This document shows, piece after piece, positions 51,343-59,323 of a DNA stretch of 64,000 bases. The notes below the pieces were generated by a model. It searched no databases. It was not told where the DNA came from and saw nothing but the letters and a program-made list of their open reading frames with translations. Source of the stretch: Thermoanaerobacterales bacterium. Lineage in GTDB: Bacteria; Bacillota; Thermosediminibacteria; Thermosediminibacterales; Tepidanaerobacteraceae. Within the stretch, counting starts at the first letter, position 1. Every line of letters starts with the position of its first letter. Made by a program: the position numbers and the translations under genes. The DNA is taken from NCBI GenBank assembly GCA_012840135.1, contig DUMA01000024.1, positions 31,702 through 95,701 of the forward strand, in the 5' to 3' direction.

Positions 51343-51555
51343 ATGGAGCAAGAAATTCTCAAGATGGCGGCATCACAAGGGCTTTGGGCGGTGCTTTTTG
51401 TTGCTCTGCTGTTTTGGGTCCTTCGGGAAAACGCAAAAAGGGAGGCAAATTATCAGCAGTTACTTCAGGATCTCACTAATAAATTTGGGATCCTTGAGGA
51501 TGTAAAAACTGAAGTTAATAAAATTTCAAATAAAATCTTTGGAGGTGTTCAATAA
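51343..51555 (+). CDS. BhlA/UviB-like holin
   Basis: 70 residues with one N-terminal membrane segment (GLWAVLFVALLFWVLRENAK) and a coiled, charged C-terminus (YQQLLQDLTNKFGILEDVKT). This is the BhlA/UviB pattern. AAGGAGGC upstream. It likely permeabilises the membrane to release the endolysin. Confidence 0.88.
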   Translation: MEQEILKMAASQGLWAVLFVALLFWVLRENAKREANYQQLLQDLTNKFGILEDVKTEVNKISNKIFGGVQ

Positions 51556-51890
51556 TGGAAGCTAGAAAGCTTATCCTAGATATTTTATATTACGCCATTC
51601 AGCTCATCATATTGCTTGCGATGGGCTATTTTATTACTTACCTTAAGACCAGGATCGGAACTGAAAAGACCAAGGAATACTATGACCTGGCGAAACGAAT
51701 CGTTTTGGCGGCAGAACAGGTTTTTGGGCCAAAGACAGGAGAACAGAAGAAGGATTTTGTTATGAAGTTTTTGAAACAGCGGATTCCATACCTGACAGAA
51801 GATGAGATCACAAACCTTGTTGAGGCGGCAGTATTTGAAATGAATGCTATGCTTAAAAAGCATGAATTAGAAAACGACACCCCCGGTTGA
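51555..51890 (+). CDS. LL-H family holin
   Basis: 111 residues with an N-terminal membrane helix (ILYYAIQLIILLAMGYFITY) and an amphipathic C-terminus (KRIVLAAEQVFGPKTGEQKK, then DFVMKFLKQRIPYLTEDEI) as in phage_holin_6 (LL-H). It overlaps the BhlA-like gene by one base. The stop codon lies in the loop of the following terminator. Confidence 0.88.
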   Translation: MEARKLILDILYYAIQLIILLAMGYFITYLKTRIGTEKTKEYYDLAKRIVLAAEQVFGPKTGEQKKDFVMKFLKQRIPYLTEDEITNLVEAAVFEMNAMLKKHELENDTPG

Positions 51891-51907
51891 GGCCGGGGGC
51901 TTCTTTA
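51880..51907 (+). terminator. Lysis operon terminator, copy 1
   Basis: CCCCCGG (51880-51886) and CCGGGGG (51893-51899) form a 7-bp GC stem followed by CTTCTTT. The 19 bp at 51881-51899 are repeated exactly at 52119-52137. Confidence 0.75.
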
Positions 51908-51917
51908 TGGGAGGCAA

Positions 51918-52082
51918 TTATTTTCGAACACTCGGTCTAAACATATCTAATGTACCGAGAACTACATGGGCTAAACCGAATCCGGTTATCCCGGCGCCGA
52001 TCGTCCCACCTGTTGCCAAACCCAAAGCTGTCACTGCCGCACCGACACCAGTCACTACCCAGCTTGTAGTTTTTCCGTTCAT
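51918..52082 (-). CDS. Small glycine-rich membrane protein
   Basis: 54 residues (ATG 52082). A strongly hydrophobic Gly/Ala-rich stretch (WVVTGVGAAVTALGLATGGT, IGAGITGFGLAHVVLGTLDM) suggests two packed membrane helices. Similar mini-proteins occur in thermophilic Clostridia. The ribosome site is weak, so the start is uncertain and an upstream GTG is possible. The overlapping plus-strand frame (51907-52128) is Pro-rich and probably spurious. It may be a lysogenic-conversion gene. Confidence 0.5.
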   Translation of the reverse strand: MNGKTTSWVVTGVGAAVTALGLATGGTIGAGITGFGLAHVVLGTLDMFRPSVRK

Positions 52083-52118
52083 GAAAATCGCCACAAGAAA
52101 GTTTATGAAAGATGAAAT

Positions 52119-52146
52119 CCCCGGTTGAGGCCGGGGGATTTTTTTT
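52119..52146. terminator. Repeated terminator, copy 2
   Basis: CCCCGG (52119-52124) and CCGGGG (52131-52136) are followed by GATTTTTTTT on the plus strand. It contains the exact 19-bp repeat of copy 1. Confidence 0.75.
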
Positions 52147-52262
52147 GTTTGTATACCTTCATATTTCAATTTTAAGAGCCTTTTTAATGCCGTATAATAG
52201 TTTTATACCTGAATAAAATATATTCTGCTGGAAAAGCTATTTTTGGCGAAATTTATACTATT

Positions 52263-52296
52263 GCCATGGGAAGCAGAACCCATGGCTTTATTATTT
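52263..52296 (+). terminator. Terminator-like hairpin near attR
   Basis: Perfect 8-bp stem GCCATGGG (52263-52270) / CCCATGGC (52279-52286), then TTTATTATTTTT. It insulates phage late transcription from the chromosome. Confidence 0.7.
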
Positions 52297-52340
52297 TTAT
52301 AAAAAGCCTCTCTTTTTAAAAAAGGGGCTAAACAAACCAG

Positions 52341-52358
52341 TGCCCAACCATTGCCCAA
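52341..52358. repeat. Right arm-type integrase binding repeat pair
   Basis: TGCCCAACCATTGCCCAA matches the left copy at 10526-10543 (TGCCCGACCGTTGCCTAA) in 15 of 18 positions and has the same tandem period. Confidence 0.6.
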
Positions 52359-52473
52359 AAGGACAATAATTCAGCTTAAAACACATAAAACTAATGTTTG
52401 CCAAAGCCTTCAAGATCCTTTATTTTATAGGGGTTTCCCAAAATCACAATAAACTACATGATATGCTTATTTT

Positions 52474-52530
52474 GATTCAGGGTCTAGTGGGCTACGGCCT
52501 GTAGGGGTTCGAATCCCCTCTTCGGCACCA
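52474..52530 (+). other. attR (3' fragment of tRNA-Leu)
   Basis: The 57 bp are identical to 10407-10463 and lack the 5' half of the tRNA, so this copy is not a functional gene. Confidence 0.95.
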
Positions 52531-52545
52531 GATATAGCAAGCGAT

Positions 52546-52583
52546 ACAGGGTTTGGAAGTAAATTCTAAATCCTGTTTTTTTA
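52546..52583 (+). terminator. Displaced native tRNA-Leu terminator
   Basis: ACAGGGTTT (52546-52554) pairs with AAATCCTGT (52568-52576), one G-U, followed by a T-run. It presumably terminated the tRNA before prophage integration. Confidence 0.7.
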
Positions 52584-52632
52584 TTTTTGTGTCCATATTA
52601 GAAAAAATGCGATCTGTCAGGCAGAATAATGC

Positions 52633-52737
52633 GGCAATCAAATTACACAGCTTATCGCAGAAATACAAAGTGAAATCAGACAGTGTGTTGATACTATGAA
52701 CAGCAATACCGCTGAAGTGAGTTCCGGTTCATTTTAA
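52633..52737 (+). pseudogene. Remnant of a methyl-accepting chemotaxis protein
   Basis: The frame reads GNQITQLIAEIQSEIRQCVD, TMNSNTAEVSSGSF and then stop. This matches the end of the highly conserved MCP signalling hairpin (xQIxxLIxEIQxExxxxVxxMxxxTxEVxxG). Nothing upstream continues the domain, so only about 34 codons remain. It overlaps the 3' end of the Ger(x)C gene by 9 bp on the other strand. Confidence 0.65.
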
Positions 52738-53871
52738 TGTTAGACCCACCTGATTTATTTTGCATTCAACTTCTATGTTTACCGGAAGATTGGGGAAAAT
52801 CTCATCGCGCCATTTATTTTCCATGGCCTTCCATTCTTCAGGGAAGTTAATGTAGAAGTGATTTCCAAAACCGAAGACATCGGCATGGTATTTTTTTGCG
52901 GCCTTCAATGCTGTTTCGATTTCCTGCTTTATGGCTTTCTCTTCCAAGTCTGCAATTTTTCCGAGAGTGCCTGGTTTTTCCAGATCCAGCGGAACCCGGG
53001 AGGCACCGAGATTTGCGGTCTGAAGTATTTTTATATCTATGGCGGGCTTTCCGTCTTTAAAATATGGTTTGATTTTACTTGATACACTTACTATTTCGAT
53101 GGATAGTCTGGTCTTGGGGTTCTCTCCTATCCACGGGACCACCACAATACCGCTCCTGACCTTGCCCAGCACCCACAGGACCCCGCGACTTTCGGTTTCC
53201 GAAAGATAGCCGGCAAATCTTCCGCCTTTAAAAGCGGCAGAACCTGAGATAAAAGGATGGTTTTTTTTGTCCTTTTTTACCACCGGAACTGCTATATCTA
53301 TTCCTCTTGAATAAATCAACTCATATACATGGAGAAGGTCGTTGGCAATAGTTTCGGAATTAAAGATATTTGCCTTTACTTCATCGGCTATGGCTTTTGC
53401 AGGCAGCATTTCCAAAGGATTGTTGGTATTGAGGATGTCCGATGCCTTATAGGGGGTTATCAGGACCCAATTTCTCTCCCGGAGCTCGGGATCCCGGACG
53501 AAGAAATCCAGAATCTGTTTTAAAGTGTATTCTTTTACCAAATCTTCATTTATTATTATCACCTGATTGTAACCGTAAAAGACCTTTCGGGAAGTATAAC
53601 TGATGATCCTGCGGATGGCATGGAAGACGGTTTCACCCTGGGAAGAGAAGTTAATATAAGGCGCTCCTTTGGCACTGCCGGTCTGGCTTTGAGTCTTAAT
53701 GTTTGACGGCACCACGGTCTCCACCGTCAAAAGGACATTGGCTCCTTTTGCTGGGTCGATGCCCACTCCCATACTCAGGCTTATTTCATTTAGCTCTTTT
53801 CGATCCCAGCATCCCGACAGCAAAAAGGCGAATATTAAAACAAAAGGCACAAATTTTTGGTAAAAACTCAT
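52729..53871 (-). CDS. Spore germination receptor subunit C, Ger(x)C family lipoprotein
   Basis: 380 residues with a lipoprotein signal (FAFLLSGC, Cys21) and the family start CWDRKELNEISLSMGVGIDP. IIINEDLVKEY and FVRDPELRERNWVLI are further GerC landmarks. It is the outer-face lipoprotein of a nutrient germinant receptor. Last gene of the gerA-gerB-gerC order on the minus strand, overlapping the permease gene by 4 bp. Confidence 0.93.
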   Translation of the reverse strand: MSFYQKFVPFVLIFAFLLSGCWDRKELNEISLSMGVGIDPAKGANVLLTVETVVPSNIKTQSQTGSAKGAPYINFSSQGETVFHAIRRIISYTSRKVFYGYNQVIIINEDLVKEYTLKQILDFFVRDPELRERNWVLITPYKASDILNTNNPLEMLPAKAIADEVKANIFNSETIANDLLHVYELIYSRGIDIAVPVVKKDKKNHPFISGSAAFKGGRFAGYLSETESRGVLWVLGKVRSGIVVVPWIGENPKTRLSIEIVSVSSKIKPYFKDGKPAIDIKILQTANLGASRVPLDLEKPGTLGKIADLEEKAIKQEIETALKAAKKYHADVFGFGNHFYINFPEEWKAMENKWRDEIFPNLPVNIEVECKINQVGLTLK

Positions 53872-54965
53872 GTTCCCTTTTTCCCCTTTTTTCGGACAAG
53901 AGCCAGTATCAGCAGAAAAAATGGGATTACCAGTTCGAATATATAGTTATGGACAGGCCATATTGTAACAAAAAACCTGTTGAGCTGAGCGGCGTCTTTA
54001 AATAAAATCCTAGAAAGCGATAAAATTAAGGCTCCTATTGGGAAAAGCAGGAGTTTATGCGATTTTAGCCGAAACAGCTGACCGGAAATGAGACATGCAG
54101 CGTAAAAAAACACCGAAATGGTTATGACCTTCCCCATCACAAAAATTGAAAGAGCTAAGGGATCAAGATGTTCCACAAAATTAGCATAACTTATGTAACG
54201 AATGGTAAGATAGCCCCTGTATAAAGAAATTTGAGCAAGACTGGGCCCCATGACACCGATTACAACTGTGGTTGCAAGTATCACTGCCGTTGCCTGCACC
54301 ATGCTTCCTAAGACAAGGGAACGCCTGCACTCCCGGGGTTTATTAATATATGGCAGGGCTACCGCCACGAAGCTGACAAAAACAAAACTTCCGGAAGAAA
54401 CAAAGGCGCCCTTTAAGACCGGCACGACACCGTTTTCCAGGAAAGGTTTGAAATTGTTCCAATTTATCTCTTTAATAAGCAGGAAAAATCCTGTAAAATA
54501 CAAAACTATAATGACGGGCAAAATTATTTCATTGGTCCGGGCAATAACTTCCAGCCCTAAAGATGCGACAAAACCTGTTGTTAATAATATCAAGAGGGCT
54601 ATGATTATGGGAGGAGTTTCGGTGTATATCATAGCCAGGGAAAAACTGGTTATTTCTCGCAAATAAGCGGCCGAAGCAAAAGTAAAAAACCATATGTATA
54701 GAAAGGCTATAAAACTGCCTACAAATCTCCCGCAGATTTCCTTTAAGTAAGAGGTAAACTCCATGCCGGGGAAGCGAAGGACCAGCTTTAGAACGACATA
54801 GAGCATAACCAACTGCATGGCAAGAGACAGTATTTCTGCCATCCACGAATCCTGGCGGCTGCCGGCCGCTACGGCGATTTGAGACATGGGGACCAGCAGG
54901 GCATTTTTTATAGTTATCAAAAGCCACATGAGCTGACCCGCACGAATTTTTCCACTTTCCAGCAT
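53868..54965 (-). CDS. Spore germination receptor subunit B (GerAB-type permease)
   Basis: 365 residues, about ten membrane segments, APC-superfamily-like. KIRAGQLMWLLITIKNALLV and AAGSRQDSWMAEILSLAMQL are the typical GerAB start. Ligand recognition in these receptors lies in this subunit; the germinant cannot be predicted. Confidence 0.92.
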   Translation of the reverse strand: MLESGKIRAGQLMWLLITIKNALLVPMSQIAVAAGSRQDSWMAEILSLAMQLVMLYVVLKLVLRFPGMEFTSYLKEICGRFVGSFIAFLYIWFFTFASAAYLREITSFSLAMIYTETPPIIIALLILLTTGFVASLGLEVIARTNEIILPVIIVLYFTGFFLLIKEINWNNFKPFLENGVVPVLKGAFVSSGSFVFVSFVAVALPYINKPRECRRSLVLGSMVQATAVILATTVVIGVMGPSLAQISLYRGYLTIRYISYANFVEHLDPLALSIFVMGKVITISVFFYAACLISGQLFRLKSHKLLLFPIGALILSLSRILFKDAAQLNRFFVTIWPVHNYIFELVIPFFLLILALVRKKGKKGT

Positions 54966-54975
54966 AATACCACCT

Positions 54976-56586
54976 CTACTTCTTATCAGGATCGGGCATC
55001 TGGCCGTAAGGTTGCCGCTGGGGTCTTTTCCAGCCGATCAGGCGAGGCCTCATTATCATCATCCACCAGGGAGCCCTTATTCCCACATCTTTTAAGTCCC
55101 TGGGACTTAATGGAGCCAATGGTGAAAGATAGGGAACTCCGAAAGAACGCAATGAAGCGAGGTACGCTATCAATGCGATGGTGGCCAGCATGATCCCCAG
55201 AAGTCCTATTATGGCTCCAAGTACTAACAAAAAGAATCTTATTGGTATTAGAGCTATCGCCAATTCCGGCGTAGGTATGGCGAACACCGCCAGGCCCGTA
55301 AGAGCGGTGACTATAACCATGGCAGGGCTGGTAAGGCCTGCACTGATAGCCGCATCACCTATGATGAGGGTACCCACTATGCTCACCGCTTGACCTATAG
55401 TCCTGGGCATTCGGGTGCCGGCTTCCCTCAGTATTTCAAAAACCAGACCCATTAAAGTAGCTTCGAAGAAAGTTGGGAAGGGGACTCCTTCTCTTGAAGC
55501 GGCTATGGAGATGGCCAGGGTTGTTGGAATCATTTCCTGATGATACGTGGTTATAGCCACATAGATCGCTGGCAGAAATACCGATATCAACAACGACAAA
55601 TACCGGACCCATCGGGAGAAAGTTGCAAATATGAAATTAATATAATAATCTTCGCTGCTTATGAGATATTCCACGAACAAGGAAGGAGCAATAAGGGCGG
55701 ATGGAGAGCCGTCTACTATGATAGCAAACTTCCCCTGCAGGATTTCTCCGGCCACTACGTCAGGTTTTTCGGTGCGGTGCAGCAGCGGAAAAGGGGTCAT
55801 GTAATTGTCTCTTATAAATTCCGCCACATAATTGGTGTCCAGCACTCCATCAATTTTTATGCGCTTCAGCCTTTGCCTGGCTTCTTTCAGTATCATGTTG
55901 TTCACAAGACCGTCGATGTACAACAAGGCAATCTGGGTTTTAGCTACGGCCCCTATTTCCATAATCTCTATTTTGAGCCTTGAAGATTTTATTTTCCTGC
56001 GGATAAGGGCAGTATTTGTTCTCAGGACCTCAGTAAAACCTTCCCGGGGCCCCCGGACCACAGGCTCCACCATGGGTTCTTCCACATTTCTGGAACTGAA
56101 GCTTTCAGTGCCTACTATCAATGCTTTATCGAGGCCGTCTATAAAGATGGCTGTACCTCCCGAGTGTACAAAAGACATGGCCTTTTCCAACTGCTTTGTG
56201 TCCTGTATATTGGCGGAAGCCAGCAGATGGTTTTCTATGTAATCATAAGGACTGTCTTTCAAGAAGCAGTTTATTCTTTCTTCCTGAGAGTTCAGCATGA
56301 GGGGCTTTATAATTGATTCGTTCAACAGTTCTTTATCTACCATCCCGTCGATATACACCAGAAAAGCCGAAAGCTCAGGGTTTTTACCTATCTTGAAAGG
56401 CCTTATCACTGCATCATGGCAGAGTTCAGTCTCATTTTGCACCCATTGCAGATTAAAATGCAAATCTTTGCTAACAGGGGTATTCGTATCGGGGAATTCT
56501 CCCCGAAATCCTATGTCCTCGGATTTCCTCTTAATGTTTTTTTTAAAAAGCTTTAAAGGCCACAACTTTTCCAGCAAACCGATCAC
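54976..56586 (-). CDS. Spore germination receptor subunit A (GerAA-type)
   Basis: 536 residues. Large N-terminal cytoplasmic domain (DAVIRPFKIGKNPELSAFLV, then IDGMVDKELLNESIIKPLM), the GTAIFIDG motif, ...VVRGPREGFTEVLRTNTALI, and C-terminal membrane region with ...PTTLAISIAASREGVPFPTF. GTG 56586 or TTG 56577 (AAGGTGATC upstream) may be the start. On the minus strand upstream, GAATA and GATATTA resemble a sigma-G-type promoter, though the spacing is one short. It forms the ion-channel-like part of the receptor. Confidence 0.93.
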   Translation of the reverse strand: MIGLLEKLWPLKLFKKNIKRKSEDIGFRGEFPDTNTPVSKDLHFNLQWVQNETELCHDAVIRPFKIGKNPELSAFLVYIDGMVDKELLNESIIKPLMLNSQEERINCFLKDSPYDYIENHLLASANIQDTKQLEKAMSFVHSGGTAIFIDGLDKALIVGTESFSSRNVEEPMVEPVVRGPREGFTEVLRTNTALIRRKIKSSRLKIEIMEIGAVAKTQIALLYIDGLVNNMILKEARQRLKRIKIDGVLDTNYVAEFIRDNYMTPFPLLHRTEKPDVVAGEILQGKFAIIVDGSPSALIAPSLFVEYLISSEDYYINFIFATFSRWVRYLSLLISVFLPAIYVAITTYHQEMIPTTLAISIAASREGVPFPTFFEATLMGLVFEILREAGTRMPRTIGQAVSIVGTLIIGDAAISAGLTSPAMVIVTALTGLAVFAIPTPELAIALIPIRFFLLVLGAIIGLLGIMLATIALIAYLASLRSFGVPYLSPLAPLSPRDLKDVGIRAPWWMMIMRPRLIGWKRPQRQPYGQMPDPDKK

Positions 56587-56783
56587 CTTCTTAATCGACG
56601 ACTGTTTTTTTTATAATATCCTTAAGGACTTTCACATATTCCGTACAGAATGATTTAAAAATTTTCTAAAACAACCAGGAATTTAAAAAAGAATATGCGG
56701 TTCTTGTTCTTTTTTGTAGAAATATGGTCCAATTATTAGTATAATAGAAATAAAGCTTATCCTAACACAAAAGAAGAGGAAGG

Positions 56784-57446
56784 ATGGTTCTGGTGAAATA
56801 CGAAGCGGTGCTATTTGACCTGGATGGGACTTTGCTCGATACGCTGCAAGACCTTGCCGATTCAATGAACAGCGTACTTTCGAGAAGGGGTTTCCCCGTC
56901 CATGATATAGAAAAATACAGGTACTTTGTGGGCGACGGTATGTACAACCTGGTGTTGAGGACCCTTCCTCCGAATAATAGGGAAGAGGAAATAATAAAGC
57001 AGTGCCTGAAAGAGTTAAAGGATGAGTACGGCAGAAGATGGGCCAATACTACAAGGCCTTATGAAGGGATCTGCGAACTGCTGGACAAGCTCAGCGATAT
57101 GGGGCTGAAAAAGGCCGTTCTTTCTAACAAACCCCACGATTTTACCAGGCTGATAATCGACAAGCTGCTCCCCGACTGGAGCTTTGATGCGGTAGTGGGG
57201 CAGCGGGAAGGCGTGCCCAAAAAACCGGACCCTACGGCAGCCCTGGCAATAGCCGATGCATTAAAGATACCTCCGGAGAAGTTCTTGTATCTTGGAGATA
57301 CAAATACGGACATGAAGACAGCCAATGCTGCGGGGATGTATGCAGTGGGCGCACTATGGGGATTTCGAGAAGCGGAGGAACTTGTTGAAAGCGGAGCAAA
57401 GGTGCTTATAAAACATCCGAAGGAATTGTTGAATATTTTATCTTGA
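56784..57446 (+). CDS. HAD-family phosphatase (phosphoglycolate phosphatase-like)
   Basis: 220 residues. Motif I VLFDLDGTLLDTLQDLADSM with nucleophile Asp, motif II KKAVLSNKP (Ser-Asn), motif III Lys in VPKKPDPTAALAIADALKI, motif IV YLGDTNTDMKTANAAGMY. The cap after motif I is the Gph/PGP type. Substrate uncertain: phosphoglycolate, pyrophosphate or a sugar phosphate. A GTG three codons in (about 56793) has better spacing to AGGAAGG. Confidence 0.9.
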   Translation: MVLVKYEAVLFDLDGTLLDTLQDLADSMNSVLSRRGFPVHDIEKYRYFVGDGMYNLVLRTLPPNNREEEIIKQCLKELKDEYGRRWANTTRPYEGICELLDKLSDMGLKKAVLSNKPHDFTRLIIDKLLPDWSFDAVVGQREGVPKKPDPTAALAIADALKIPPEKFLYLGDTNTDMKTANAAGMYAVGALWGFREAEELVESGAKVLIKHPKELLNILS

Positions 57447-57484
57447 CCGGATTAAAATGACAGGTAAAAAAAGATAGAAAAAAA

Positions 57485-57510
57485 GCCGCTAAATAAGCGG
57501 CGTTTTTTTT
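57485..57510. terminator. Bidirectional terminator between phosphatase and L,D-transpeptidase
   Basis: GCCGCT (57485-57490) and AGCGGC (57496-57501), then GTTTTTTTT; A-run on the other side. Confidence 0.85.
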
Positions 57511-58441
57511 ACTCAAATAGTGTTATGCCCAAGGCTCTGTAAGTCTTTTCATCCACATTGCCCGATGGCTCGAGCCCCATATCTTTTTGAAAATCCCGAA
57601 CAGCTTTTTTCATGTCCCACCCGTAGATACCGTCTATTTTCCCGTTGTAATATCCGTAACCGGTAAGCCGTTTTTGAACTTCCATGACATCCGAACCTTT
57701 CGAACCCTCGGTTAGAGGTTTTAAGCCGAAAGTAAAAGGACCGTCAACTCCGCCGATGATATATACTTTTGTACCTGTGTCAACCCACTCGTAGACCTGC
57801 TCCACATGCTGGTTCAGCATCCTTATACAGCCGTGGGATTCAAATCCTCCGATGGACCATGGTTTATTGGTGCCATGTATTCCATATATACCCCACGGAA
57901 CACTTAGCCTCATCCACCTGGAACCGAATCCCTCACCCCAGCTGTCTTTTTGCGTTATGGTGAAAAGACCTATGGGAGTGGGAGTATCGAAGGTGCCAAC
58001 CGCCACGGGAAAAGATTTAAAAGGCTTGCCGTCTGACATGACCACCAGTTTCCTTTCCAGTGTAAAAATTACTATGGATACTTCGCCCTGGGGCTTTTTT
58101 AAAGGCACTCTGGTGGCGGGCTTTTCGTAAATTCTGGCCATCCTCAGGAGAGTTTTCATGCCAACTATTCCATCGGATATTAAACCTTCCGCTTTCTGGA
58201 AAAATCTGACGGCATCTGAGGTTTTTTTATCATAAACCCCATTTATAAGACCTTTATAATATCCAAGCTTTTTTAACTGGTACTGAATCTCCCTGACATC
58301 TCCGCCGACCATAGGAGGAGCCTGCAGTTTCAAGATTCTATCTTCACCGCAGGAACAGCGGGGTGCTGCAAAAATGCATCCTGAATAAAAAAGCATAAGA
58401 ATTATCATTATAAAAGCGAAAGCCCTCGAAAATTTTGACAC
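57509..58441 (-). CDS. L,D-transpeptidase with two peptidoglycan-binding domains
   Basis: 310 residues. N-terminal hydrophobic signal, PG_binding_1 domain at about 45-105 (DVREIQYQLKKLGYYKGLIN), YkuD domain at about 120-235 with IHGTN...ESHGCIRM (His203, Cys205), and a second PG_binding_1 at about 245-308 (SDVMEVQKRLTGYGYYNGKI). It forms 3-3 cross-links or attaches proteins to peptidoglycan outside the membrane, possibly in spore cortex/cell wall. Two binding repeats flanking the catalytic domain is a less usual layout. Confidence 0.93.
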   Translation of the reverse strand: MSKFSRAFAFIMIILMLFYSGCIFAAPRCSCGEDRILKLQAPPMVGGDVREIQYQLKKLGYYKGLINGVYDKKTSDAVRFFQKAEGLISDGIVGMKTLLRMARIYEKPATRVPLKKPQGEVSIVIFTLERKLVVMSDGKPFKSFPVAVGTFDTPTPIGLFTITQKDSWGEGFGSRWMRLSVPWGIYGIHGTNKPWSIGGFESHGCIRMLNQHVEQVYEWVDTGTKVYIIGGVDGPFTFGLKPLTEGSKGSDVMEVQKRLTGYGYYNGKIDGIYGWDMKKAVRDFQKDMGLEPSGNVDEKTYRALGITLFE

Positions 58442-58527
58442 AGTATCACCCCTTAGGTCGATAGAACGTACAATTATATTTTTTGTATTTTTAAGTTTTT
58501 AATTCAGAAGGGAGGAAGATTCCGATT

Positions 58528-59190
58528 ATGGTAAGTGTAATAATTCCGGCTTACAATGAAGAAAAAAAAATACAGTCCACTGTAGAAAGCGTTTTTACCG
58601 TTGACTGTGTGGGTGAGGTCATTGTAGTAGATGACGGTTCTTCAGACAGCACGGTATATCTTGCCCGGAAAGCCGGGGCAATTGTAGTGAAAAATAAAAG
58701 GAATATGGGAAAGGGGCATGCACTCAGAGCTGGGTTATCCAGGGCAAGGGGCGACATAATAGTTTTTCTTGATGCGGATGTGGGAGAAAAAGCCGTAGAA
58801 ATAACAAAACTTATTCAACCGGTCATGACAGGCAAGACTGACATGACCATTGCACGGTTTCCACCGGCAAGAAAAAAGGGTGGGTTCGGGTTCGTCAAAG
58901 CCCTTGCAAGGTGGGGCGTTTATATTTATACAGGTGAAAGTCTAAAAAGTGTCCTTTCAGGCCAGAGAGCCTTCAGGCGGGACGTGATGGATCACATAGG
59001 AATCATATCGCCGGGCTTTGGGGTGGAGGTGGGTTTAACCATAGATGCACTGAAAAAAGGATTCTCGGTTATGGAAATAGATGTGGATATGACCCATCGG
59101 GAGACCGGCAGGGATCTGGCCGGATTTTTTCACAGAATTAGACAATTTATCAGCATACTGGGGGTGCTGCTCCAGAAAGCTTCCGGGTAA
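58528..59190 (+). CDS. Family 2 glycosyltransferase
   Basis: 220 residues, GGGAGG upstream. SVIIPAYNEEKKIQSTVESV, VIVVDDGSSDSTVYLARKAG, and FLDADVG (DXD-type motif) define the GT-A fold. It is shorter than most and lacks membrane anchors. NKRNMGKGHALRAGLSRARG resembles dolichyl/undecaprenyl-phosphate sugar transferases and glucosyl-3-phosphoglycerate synthases. Acceptor unknown. Confidence 0.85.
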   Translation: MVSVIIPAYNEEKKIQSTVESVFTVDCVGEVIVVDDGSSDSTVYLARKAGAIVVKNKRNMGKGHALRAGLSRARGDIIVFLDADVGEKAVEITKLIQPVMTGKTDMTIARFPPARKKGGFGFVKALARWGVYIYTGESLKSVLSGQRAFRRDVMDHIGIISPGFGVEVGLTIDALKKGFSVMEIDVDMTHRETGRDLAGFFHRIRQFISILGVLLQKASG

Positions 59191-59203
59191 AGGGCTTAAA
59201 ATA

Positions 59204-59230
59204 CCTGCTTTGCAGCAGGGATTTTTCTTT
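59204..59230 (+). terminator. Terminator after glycosyltransferase
   Basis: CCTGCT (59204-59209), TTGC loop, AGCAGG (59214-59219), then GATTTTTCTTT. Confidence 0.8.
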
Positions 59231-59323
59231 AAAAAAAGGTTTTATAAAAAATATGTAGAATTTATACATGTGTATTATATAATTATATATTAGACAGGAC
59301 TTCAGAATCCGGGGGTAATCGAG

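Larger units (their letters stand above)
52147..52473. other. Noncoding right end of the prophage
   Basis: About 330 bp, AT-rich, no gene supported. It holds a strong hairpin (52263-52286), a second imperfect hairpin with T/A runs (about 52300-52331), and the right arm-type repeats (52341-52358). Confidence 0.6.
10407..52530 (+). mobile_element. Complete tRNA-Leu-integrated prophage, lambda-like head and P2-like contractile tail
   Basis: Bounded by a perfect 57-bp direct repeat, with a tyrosine integrase at the tRNA end. It contains lysogeny, antirepressor, replication, late-regulator, cos/terminase, head, contractile tail, fibre and lysis modules in canonical order. No structural gene looks frameshifted or deleted, except for the deliberate -1 shift in the tail chaperone. 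The size of about 42 kb fits a temperate myovirus. I infer that it is inducible; the sequence alone cannot show that. Confidence 0.93.

Noticed and set aside
51907..52128. Plus-strand 73-codon frame with Pro-rich product between the two terminators
   Set aside because: No ribosome site, composition typical of an antisense frame, and the opposite strand gives a plausible membrane protein.
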